A DNA stretch of 45,303 nt from assembly GCA_051646055.1 (NCBI GenBank), contig JBOFCM010000068.1, forward strand, positions 1-45,303. Direction: 5' to 3'. Every line of letters begins with the position of its first letter. Positions within the stretch are counted from its first letter, which is position 1. Under the pieces are notes generated by a model. The model saw only the letters and a program-made list of their open reading frames with translations. It made no database searches and was not told the origin of the DNA. This document shows, piece after piece, positions 39,889 through 45,303 of the stretch. Both the position numbers and the translations under genes were made by a program. The DNA is from JAGNZR01 sp051646055. GTDB lineage: Bacteria; Fusobacteriota; Fusobacteriia; Fusobacteriales; Fusobacteriaceae.

Positions 39889-41070
39889 ATGGAAAAAAAA
39901 TTTACAGGTTTTGGAACAGAAGCAGTACATGCAGGAGCAGAGAAAAATCCCTTCGGATGTTTAACAACTCCAATCTATCAAACATCAACTTTTGTTTTTG
40001 ATACAGCAGAGCAGGGAGGAAGAAGATTTGCTCTGGAAGAGGGAGGACATATATATTCAAGACTAGGAAACCCAACTTTAGATGTAGTGGAGAGAAAGAT
40101 AGCCCAACTTGAGAAAGCTGAAGCTGCTGTGGCTTTTGCTTCAGGTATGGGAGGGATCGCGGCAGTATTCTGGACTTTCTTAAAAGCTGGAGATCACGTA
40201 GTGGCAGATAAAACTCTTTACGGATGTACATATGCTTTAATGAGTCACGGACTTACAAAATTTGGAGTAACAGTTGATTTTGTGGATATGTGTGATATCG
40301 CAGCAGTTAAAGGAGCTATAAAAGAGAATACGGCAATGCTTTACTTTGAAACTCCTGCTAACCCTAATCTAAAAATTGTAGATATCAGTGAGATTGCAAA
40401 GATAGCTGATGGAAAGATGAAGGTTGTAGTGGACAACACTTTTGCTACTCCATACCTGACTAATCCAATAACTCTTGGGGCAGATATAGTTGTTCACTCT
40501 GCAACAAAGTATCTGAACGGACATGGAGATGTTATCGCAGGATTTGTGGTTGGAAATATGCAGGATATGTTAAAAGTTAGATTAGAAGGAGTTAAAGATT
40601 TCACAGGAGCAGTACTGGGAGCTTTCGAAGGATTCCTTGTAACAAGAGGATTAAAAACTCTAGAGATCAGAATGGAGAGACACTGTGACAATGCCATGGA
40701 AATCGCTAAGTTCCTAGAGACTCATCCTAATGTTGAAGCTGTTTACTATCCAGGACTAACTAACCACCCAGGTCATGAGATTGCTAAAAAACAGATGAGA
40801 AAATTTGGAGGAATAATAGCCTTTGAAGTTAAGGGTGGAGTGGAAGCTGGAAAGAAACTTCTGAACAGCTTGGAGCTTTGCACTCTTGCAGTAAGTCTGG
40901 GAGATTGTGAAACTCTTATCCAGCACCCTGCATCAATGACTCACTCCCCGTACACTAGAGAAGAGAGACTGGAAGCTGGAATTACAGATGGACTGATCAG
41001 ACTTTCTGTAGGGATTGAAAATGCAGCGGATATCATAACTGACCTTAAAACTGGATTAGATAATCTATAA
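39889..41070 (+). CDS. megL: Methionine gamma-lyase
   Basis: A 394-residue PLP enzyme of the Cys/Met metabolism family. PLP Lys207 is in SATKYLNGHGD. Tyr111 and Cys113 are in TLYGCTYAL; the Cys (Cys116 in Pseudomonas putida) distinguishes methionine gamma-lyase from cystathionine enzymes. The reaction gives methanethiol, 2-oxobutyrate and ammonia. Fusobacteria are known producers of methanethiol and H2S. I start at ATG 39889, with GAGGAG 7 bases upstream and a matching promoter. A longer frame from 39781 would lie inside the promoter. Regulation by the divergent MocR is likely. Confidence 0.96.
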   Translation: MEKKFTGFGTEAVHAGAEKNPFGCLTTPIYQTSTFVFDTAEQGGRRFALEEGGHIYSRLGNPTLDVVERKIAQLEKAEAAVAFASGMGGIAAVFWTFLKAGDHVVADKTLYGCTYALMSHGLTKFGVTVDFVDMCDIAAVKGAIKENTAMLYFETPANPNLKIVDISEIAKIADGKMKVVVDNTFATPYLTNPITLGADIVVHSATKYLNGHGDVIAGFVVGNMQDMLKVRLEGVKDFTGAVLGAFEGFLVTRGLKTLEIRMERHCDNAMEIAKFLETHPNVEAVYYPGLTNHPGHEIAKKQMRKFGGIIAFEVKGGVEAGKKLLNSLELCTLAVSLGDCETLIQHPASMTHSPYTREERLEAGITDGLIRLSVGIENAADIITDLKTGLDNL

Positions 41071-41095
41071 AATAATAAAAAATGTTAATTTTAAC

Positions 41096-41124
41096 TTTAC
41101 AAAACCAATTATTTATTGTATACT
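41096..41124 (+). promoter_or_regulatory. Promoter of the structured RNA / yjiH unit
   Basis: TTTACA (41096-41101), 17 bases, TATACT (41119-41124). The predicted transcription start is at about 41131, directly before the structured RNA. Confidence 0.75.
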
Positions 41125-41130
41125 AAGCTA

Positions 41131-41287
41131 CAATTAGATATGAGGTTAGTCCACTTCTATGTTCGGAGCCTAAGGCCGATGGCGTTGATGACATAAAAAC
41201 TGTGGATTAAGTATTGCAAAGCTGCCATAGCAATACGCTTAAGTGATAGGTTCTCATTCGGCATACTTTTTAGAGTATGCCTTTTTT
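41131..41287 (+). ncRNA. Structured leader RNA, candidate riboswitch upstream of yjiH
   Basis: About 155 bases between a well-formed promoter and an intrinsic terminator. Stems by eye: P1 ATGAG (41140-41144) with CTCAT (41253-41257); P2 TTAGTCCAC (41146-41154) with GTGGATTAA (41202-41210), nine pairs with one G-U; P3 TATGT (41158-41162) with ACATA (41191-41195), enclosing the small hairpin GCC/GGC (41168-41176); P4 GTATTGC (41211-41217) with GCAATAC (41230-41236), perfect. The P4 loop GCCAT (41224-41228) complements ATGGC (41179-41183) inside P3, a possible pseudoknot. The terminator at 41260 follows P1 by two bases. I do not recognise a known class; lysine, T-box, SAM, glycine, cobalamin and FMN signatures are absent. 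It could also be a separate small RNA. Confidence 0.65.
41260..41287 (+). terminator. Intrinsic terminator of the yjiH leader
   Basis: A perfect 8-bp stem GGCATACT (41260-41267) / AGTATGCC (41274-41281), six T after. It stands 73 bases before the yjiH start, as expected for control by attenuation. Confidence 0.9.
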
Positions 41288-41360
41288 ATTTCTACATATT
41301 CTAGACACTGTGGAGATAGGTTAGTTGGCAGAAATTGTAAAAAATTTCTGGAGGTATTAA

Positions 41361-42686
41361 ATGATACACACTTTAAAATTTGGAATCTATTCCCTTGTTG
41401 GAATAATGGCCTTTCTGGCTCCTGTAGTTATTGGAGGAGAATCGGCAATACTTATGGGACACATAAAGAATTTTGTACTGAACAGTTATACTGAATGGGT
41501 AAAAGTTCTTATTTTAGCTTTTTCAACAGTCACTATTTTTGGAACAGTTTTAGGGCTTTTCAAAAAGAAATTTGATGACAAAATTTTAGAAGAGCTTTTT
41601 ATCACAGACAAAATCAGTGCAGCTCTTAGAGTAACAGGTTCTCTTTTGTTTATTTTAGTTACTTTCAAAATGGCACCAGAGGCTGTTCTTTCAGATGCTA
41701 CTGGTGGACTTATGGCAACTGATCTACTTCCACCACTTATGGTAACTTTTTTTGTGGGAATTATGCTGATGCCTCTTCTTACATCTTTCGGATTGGTGGA
41801 ATTTGTGGGAACATTGATAGCACCAGTAATGAGGAAAGTTTTTAAAGTTCCGGGATATGCAGCAATTGATGCTCTTGCATCCTTTGTAGGGGACGGGACA
41901 ATAGGAATAGTGGTAACTGATCAGCAGTATCAAAAGGGATACTATACTCAGAGACAGGCGGTAGTAATAGCGACATCTTTCTCCATAGTGGGAATCTCCT
42001 TTGCTGCAGTGGTATCGGATATGCTTAAATTTTCTCATATTTTTGGATATTTCTATGGAACTATAGTGATAGCCACAGTATGTGCAGGGTTTGTAATAGC
42101 AAGACTGCCCCTTAAAAAATTTAAGGATGAATATTATGAGAAAGCAGTGGTAGCTGATGAAGGGAAAATAAGCATCAGATATGCAATGAAACTGGCTTCT
42201 AAAACCGCAGCCAATACTTCTGAAATTGAATTGATAAAAGATTCGCTTTTTAAAGTTCTGACAATATATATAACATTTATTCCTGTAATTATGTGTGCAG
42301 GAACTATAGGACTTGTAATAGCAGAAAATACACAGTTTTTTAATATAATATCAATGCCTCTGTTACCTATTCTGAATATGCTTGGATTCAGCAGTGAAGT
42401 TTCCCAAGCTATGGCTCCTGCAATGATAGTGGGACTTTCAGATATGTATCTTCCTGCACTTTTTATTGAAAACTCTGGAAGTGAAGTGGCAAGATTTATA
42501 ATAGGAACTCTCTCTTTTGCCCAACTGATATTTTTAAGTGAGACAGGGATGATTCTTGTAAACTCAAAAATGGGATTTACATTCTTAGATGTAGTGAAAT
42601 TTTTCCTTCTGAGAACAGTTCTGACTTTCCCAGTTATATATGGAATTGCCATGCTTCTTGTAAAGTTAGGAGTAATAGCTGGATAA
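41361..42686 (+). CDS. yjiH: YjiH-family membrane protein (nucleoside-recognition/Gate domain)
   Basis: A 441-residue integral membrane protein with about ten helices, of the YjiH family, which shares the Gate (nucleoside recognition) domain. Family blocks include PLLTSFGLVEFVGTLIAPVM, GYAAIDALASFVGDGTIG and SDMYLPALFIENSGSE. The transported compound is unknown. The ribosome site is GGAGG, 7 bases before the ATG. Transcription has to pass the structured leader and its terminator, so expression probably responds to a small molecule. It follows megL, a methionine-degrading gene, but has its own promoter. Confidence 0.88.
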   Translation: MIHTLKFGIYSLVGIMAFLAPVVIGGESAILMGHIKNFVLNSYTEWVKVLILAFSTVTIFGTVLGLFKKKFDDKILEELFITDKISAALRVTGSLLFILVTFKMAPEAVLSDATGGLMATDLLPPLMVTFFVGIMLMPLLTSFGLVEFVGTLIAPVMRKVFKVPGYAAIDALASFVGDGTIGIVVTDQQYQKGYYTQRQAVVIATSFSIVGISFAAVVSDMLKFSHIFGYFYGTIVIATVCAGFVIARLPLKKFKDEYYEKAVVADEGKISIRYAMKLASKTAANTSEIELIKDSLFKVLTIYITFIPVIMCAGTIGLVIAENTQFFNIISMPLLPILNMLGFSSEVSQAMAPAMIVGLSDMYLPALFIENSGSEVARFIIGTLSFAQLIFLSETGMILVNSKMGFTFLDVVKFFLLRTVLTFPVIYGIAMLLVKLGVIAG

Positions 42687-42702
42687 TAATAGAATACAAA
42701 AT

Positions 42703-42740
42703 AAAAAACCGCTTAGAGAAAAATCTCCAAGCGGTTTTTT
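42703..42740. terminator. Bidirectional terminator between yjiH and the chromate transporters
   Basis: A perfect 12-bp stem AAAAAACCGCTT (42703-42714) / AAGCGGTTTTTT (42729-42740) with a small inner AGAG/TCT pairing. T or A flanks suit termination in both directions. Confidence 0.9.
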
Positions 42741-43283
42741 TTAAAGAAGAATAAGCCCCATAATTCCAGAACCTAAAAGCAGGAAAACAGGATTAAGTTT
42801 TATTCTGTTGCTGGCAAAAATCACAGCAATAAATATTGCAAATGTAATATAATTTAAAGAAAATTTTCCATTGAGATTTTTTATAAAAGTAGGCCTTCCT
42901 ACAATTATTCCTGCATACAAAATAAGAGCAAGAGTAACAGGTTTTACACCTCTGAAAAAAGCCTCTTTATAAGGATTGTTTTTTAACTTATCAAAAATGA
43001 CAGCAACAATTAGGATTATGATAAGTGAGGGCATTGCAACCCCTGCAGTGGCAGAGATAGCTCCCGCGATGCCTCCAAGTTTATGTCCTACAAAAGTAGC
43101 TGTGTTTACCACTATAGGTCCGGGAGTAACCTGGGATATAGAGATTATATCTAGAAAGTCCTGTTCCGTAATCCAGCCGTATTTGTAGACCTCTCCTTCC
43201 ACCATTGGAAGCATAGCAAGACCTCCTCCGAAAGAGAAGATTCCAATCTTAAAAAACACATAAAAAAGTTTTAAATATATCAT
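42741..43283 (-). CDS. Chromate transporter, short-chain subunit (second of pair)
   Basis: A 180-residue, six-helix ChrA-type half protein. Motifs FSFGGGLAMLP (about 16-26) and SQVTPGPIVVNTATFVGHKLGG (about 49-70, with TPGP) define the CHR family. Short-chain members work as heterodimers of two homologous halves in opposite topology, and export chromate or related oxyanions or other anions. Its start codon touches the stop of the upstream half at 43283 (one-base overlap), so the two are coupled. Confidence 0.92.
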   Translation of the reverse strand: MIYLKLFYVFFKIGIFSFGGGLAMLPMVEGEVYKYGWITEQDFLDIISISQVTPGPIVVNTATFVGHKLGGIAGAISATAGVAMPSLIIILIVAVIFDKLKNNPYKEAFFRGVKPVTLALILYAGIIVGRPTFIKNLNGKFSLNYITFAIFIAVIFASNRIKLNPVFLLLGSGIMGLILL

Positions 43284-43846
43284 TATTCTCCTCCTTTTTC
43301 TGAGGTAATTCTATTTTTTCTCTGGAAAAGCATATGCATGGCAATACTTCCCAGACCGAATATCCCTATAAGAGAAAAAGGAGATATAAGGGAGAAAATA
43401 AGTGAAAGAATGGAAAGTGAAAATATAATCAGACCCGATTTCCCTTTGATTCCTGTAGTCGCCAGTTTTTTTACTGACAGAAAAATAGAGGCTGTAATCC
43501 CTGCTCTCATTCCTGTAAAGATTTTTTGGATATAGACATTGTTGAAATTCTTTGAGAAAAAAGCAGAGATTATTGTGATTATAATGAGGGAAGGGAAAAC
43601 AACTCCGACAGTGGCTGCAATCGCCCCGGAAATTCCCCCCATTTTTCTTCCCACAAAGGTTGCTGCATTGGTAGCTATAGGACCTGGAGTCATTTGAGAT
43701 ATGGCGATGATTTCCATAAGTTCATCTTTGGAAATCCAATTTTTATTTTCCATAATCTCTTTTTCTATAAGGGGAATCATGGCATACCCTCCCCCAAAAG
43801 TAAAGATGCCGATTTTAAAAAATGTGATAAAAAGCTGTAAAAGCAT
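43283..43846 (-). CDS. Chromate transporter, short-chain subunit (first of pair)
   Basis: A 187-residue ChrA-type half protein with FTFGGGYAMIPLIEKE (about 16-31) and SQMTPGPIATNAATFVGRKMGG (about 50-71). Sequence similarity to the second half is evident along its length, as expected of a duplicated pair. The C-terminal end is basic and polar. It follows the small unknown gene by 19 bases and is probably in one operon with it. The natural substrate in an anaerobe may not be chromate. Confidence 0.92.
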   Translation of the reverse strand: MLLQLFITFFKIGIFTFGGGYAMIPLIEKEIMENKNWISKDELMEIIAISQMTPGPIATNAATFVGRKMGGISGAIAATVGVVFPSLIIITIISAFFSKNFNNVYIQKIFTGMRAGITASIFLSVKKLATTGIKGKSGLIIFSLSILSLIFSLISPFSLIGIFGLGSIAMHMLFQRKNRITSEKGGE

Positions 43847-43865
43847 AATCTAAAAACCTCCTGAT

Positions 43866-44198
43866 TTATTCTGTTTCTGACCATTTAAGTTTAGAAAGAT
43901 TTCCTGAAGATATTAACTCAGGATGAGTGTAATAAGTTCCGTTTCTTTTAAGTTGATAAGCCCAGATTTCACAATGGTAAAGATCTCCTTTTTTTAAATT
44001 GGTTTTTCCGAAAGTTAGAAGTTTTCCATTTTCATTCTCTAGAGTAAATTTTCTTAACTTATAATTTTCTGGAAAATTATATTCCAGTTTTACCTGCTCA
44101 CAGTTCAGTTGAAAAAGTTCTTCGTAATAACCTGATAATTTTCCTAAAATAAGGTCTTTTTTTTCTTTAATATCCTGAATACTCTTTTTTTTATCCAT
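43866..44198 (-). CDS. Hypothetical protein
   Basis: A 110-residue soluble protein that I do not recognise. Residues 1-40 look like a charged helix (KSIQDIKEKKDLILGKL). The remainder is strand-rich with many aromatic residues (YHCEIWAYQLKRNGTYY). No signal or membrane segment. It has an extended -10 promoter 34 bases upstream, GGAGGAT before the ATG, and the chromate transporter pair 19 bases behind, so it is probably the first gene of that operon. Whether it takes part in anion export or its control is unknown. Confidence 0.75.
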   Translation of the reverse strand: MDKKKSIQDIKEKKDLILGKLSGYYEELFQLNCEQVKLEYNFPENYKLRKFTLENENGKLLTFGKTNLKKGDLYHCEIWAYQLKRNGTYYTHPELISSGNLSKLKWSETE

Positions 44199-44231
44199 GT
44201 TTGATCCTCCGATTAAATTTTAATATATTAA

Positions 44232-44240
44232 ATTATATCA
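44232..44240 (-). promoter_or_regulatory. Extended -10 promoter for the hypothetical/chromate operon
   Basis: On the minus strand TGATATAAT (TG at 44240-44239, TATAAT at 44237-44232). Confidence 0.6.
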
Positions 44241-44279
44241 TATTTATTGTTCCAGGGATAGCTACTTGCGAACAAGATA

Positions 44280-44288
44280 TGATATACT
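44280..44288 (+). promoter_or_regulatory. Extended -10 promoter for the LysO-type genes
   Basis: TGATATACT (TG at 44280-44281, TATACT at 44283-44288), 37 bases before the ATG at 44325. Confidence 0.5.
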
Positions 44289-44324
44289 GAGGTGTAAAAT
44301 TAAATAAAAAATCAGGAGGGTGTT

Positions 44325-44618
44325 ATGGTAAGAATATTGGTTTATGTGGCAGTTATAATGTTGGGATTTTTTCTTTCTAAAAAAGGAATGATTCCCAAAT
44401 CTGTAGAGAGAAGAGCAGTGAAATTTCAAACTTTTTCTCTGTTTTTACTCTTAGGTACAATGGGGTATAAGATAGGAGGAGATGAAAAAATACTGGCTAA
44501 TTTCCATAGAATAGGAATGGAGAGTTTTTTAATTTCCTTTTTCGCAATAACTTTTAGTGTGGTTCTTACATTTTTGGTTTTTAAATTTTTGAGAAAAAGA
44601 GGTGAGGCAAAATGCTAG
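44325..44618 (+). CDS. LysO-type lysine exporter, N-terminal part as separate protein
   Basis: A 97-residue membrane protein with three helices (about 3-17, 32-47, 67-88), matching the N-terminal third of LysO (YbjE/DUF340). Key pieces are GFFLSKKGMIPK and FQTFSLFLLLGTMGYKIGGDE. In E. coli LysO is a single protein of 299 residues; here 97 plus 200 residues add up to nearly the same. The ribosome site is AGGAGGG. It overlaps the next gene by 7 bases. Split forms exist in other bacteria, so this is probably a natural two-gene version and not a frameshift. Confidence 0.85.
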   Translation: MVRILVYVAVIMLGFFLSKKGMIPKSVERRAVKFQTFSLFLLLGTMGYKIGGDEKILANFHRIGMESFLISFFAITFSVVLTFLVFKFLRKRGEAKC

Positions 44619-45214
44619 GAATATCTGTATCTGTTATTGTGGGAATGCTTTTGGGTTATTTTTTTAAAAATCAAGCTGTCTTGGGATTCTCGGATTATCT
44701 CATGGATGCTGGTCTTGTCTTTTTGCTTTTTTTTGTGGGGATAGATATGGGAAGAAACAGCGGAATTTTTTCAAAGCTTAAAGAGTTTGGAAAAATAATA
44801 TGGTTTCTTCCTCTTACCACTGTTTTTGGAACCTTTTTAGGAGCGGGACTTGCTTCAAACTTCACAACTCTCAGCATGGGGGAGGCTTTAGTAGTTAGCT
44901 CAGGTATGGGCTGGTATTCTCTTTCTGCCATTGAAATTTCCAAGGTCAATACTCAACTGGGAAGTATAGCTTTTCTATCCAATGTTTTTAGAGAATTTTT
45001 GGCTATCTTTATGATACCCTTTATAGCCAAAAGGATAGGGCATTTCGAAGCTATCTCTGCAGGAGCAGCGCCAGCCATGGATACCCTACTCCCTGTAATA
45101 AACAGATATACCAGTTCAGATACTGCAGTAGTTTCTTTTTTTACAGGAGTTGTACTCTCCTCTCTGGTTCCTATAATAGTGCCGTTGATGATTAGGTTAT
45201 TCAATATATCGTAA
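44612..45214 (+). CDS. LysO-type lysine exporter, C-terminal part as separate protein
   Basis: A 200-residue membrane protein with about six helices, corresponding to the C-terminal two thirds of LysO. Family blocks are GLVFLLFFVGIDMGRN (about 33-48), the highly conserved SSGMGWYSLSAIEIS (about 97-111), LSNVFREFLAI and APAMDTLLPVI. LysO exports lysine and toxic analogues such as thialysine. In lysine-fermenting fusobacteria the direction or substrate may differ. Its own ribosome site GAGG is inside the end of the upstream gene, which supports coupled translation. Confidence 0.88.
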   Translation: MLGISVSVIVGMLLGYFFKNQAVLGFSDYLMDAGLVFLLFFVGIDMGRNSGIFSKLKEFGKIIWFLPLTTVFGTFLGAGLASNFTTLSMGEALVVSSGMGWYSLSAIEISKVNTQLGSIAFLSNVFREFLAIFMIPFIAKRIGHFEAISAGAAPAMDTLLPVINRYTSSDTAVVSFFTGVVLSSLVPIIVPLMIRLFNIS

Positions 45215-45222
45215 AATTATTT

Positions 45223-45303
45223 TTAGTTTCGGGGCTGTTTGGATCTGTTCAGATAATCTATAACTTCATCATCTGTGACCTGATTGAAATTTTTGTAAAA
45301 TTG
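45223..45303 (-). CDS. C-terminal end of an unidentified protein (cut by the window edge)
   Basis: The last 26 codons of a minus-strand gene, reading in from the window end and ending QPRN-stop with the stop at 45225-45223. The visible residues include NQVTDDEVIDYLNRSKQ. It is convergent with the LysO-type gene, 8 bases between stops. Too short to identify. Confidence 0.55.
   Translation of the reverse strand, partial: QFYKNFNQVTDDEVIDYLNRSKQPRN

Noticed and set aside
41131..41290. Lysine riboswitch, T-box, SAM, glycine, FMN or cobalamin element upstream of yjiH
   Set aside because: None of the conserved sequence blocks of these classes can be found, so I call it an unassigned structured RNA.
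41243..41494. 83-codon plus-strand frame across the yjiH terminator
   Set aside because: It reads through the terminator hairpin and into yjiH in another phase, with no ribosome site.
44325..45214. LysO gene broken by a frameshift
   Set aside because: Each part has a proper start with its own ribosome site and both together have normal length, so a natural split is more likely.
1..45303. CRISPR arrays, prophage or insertion sequences
   Set aside because: I found no regularly spaced repeats, transposase or integrase reading frames, or phage structural genes.

Overview
The window reads as an ordinary chromosomal segment of a fusobacterium (phylum Fusobacteriota). The DNA is AT-rich. Arginine is mostly AGA, and TTG and GTG starts are common. 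The gene set is that of an anaerobic, amino-acid-fermenting, double-membraned bacterium: methionine gamma-lyase, glutaminase, a glycyl-radical enzyme with its activase, many Fe-S and flavin proteins, and TonB, OmpA-type and outer-envelope lipoproteins. I cannot name the species. The c-di-GMP phosphodiesterase and the moderate AT bias would fit a member of the Fusobacterium varium/mortiferum, Cetobacterium or Ilyobacter groups, but this is inference. I see no prophage, complete insertion sequence or CRISPR array.

Layout. 1-115: 3' end of a 5S rRNA gene, so an rRNA operon ends here, with its terminator. 140-3150: a HAD phosphatase and YgjP-type metalloprotein pair, a renal-dipeptidase-like M19 peptidase, and a lone cyclic-nucleotide-binding domain. 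3280-5610: tRNA-Thr(GGT), an L,D-transpeptidase and an OmpA-type lipoprotein (cell-envelope pair), and a small coiled-coil ORF. 5630-9750: glutaminase, a YgjV-like membrane domain joined to a GNAT-like domain, a NirB-type flavin oxidoreductase and a DEDDh exonuclease. 9799-14734: MATE exporter overlapping rlmA; queH-tonB on the other strand; a radical SAM enzyme of unknown substrate. 14801-17588: tRNA-Leu(GAG), then a tightly packed run of DUF1893 protein, Fe-S aldo/keto reductase, ECF S-like membrane protein and DUF697 protein. 17664-19787: a 707-residue fusion of a complete disaccharide-type PTS EIIC membrane domain to an intact EAL phosphodiesterase. 20016-30052: topB divergent from an AddB/AddA pair, then VanZ-like, MscL and a membrane-anchored alpha/beta-hydrolase that has lost its catalytic Ser and His. 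30103-35074: a four-gene operon tldD-pmbA(tldE)-yjjI-yjjW. 35340-38319: a lipoprotein FMN/FAD reductase of the kind used in extracellular electron transfer, and an RlmI-type methyltransferase. 38299-41070: a MocR-type regulator divergent from methionine gamma-lyase. 41096-42686: a promoter, about 150 nt of strongly structured RNA, a perfect intrinsic terminator and then a YjiH-family membrane protein, which looks like a riboswitch. 42741-45303: paired short chromate transporters, an unknown small protein, a split LysO-type exporter and the 3' end of one more gene.

The two places I find most worth following are the EIIC-EAL fusion (a sugar-permease fold apparently used as the sensor of a c-di-GMP phosphodiesterase) and the unassigned structured leader RNA in front of yjiH. 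The tldDE-yjjIW operon is third: it joins a peptide-processing metalloprotease to a glycyl-radical enzyme of unknown substrate. Most promoters I can see are of the extended -10 type, TGnTATAAT.
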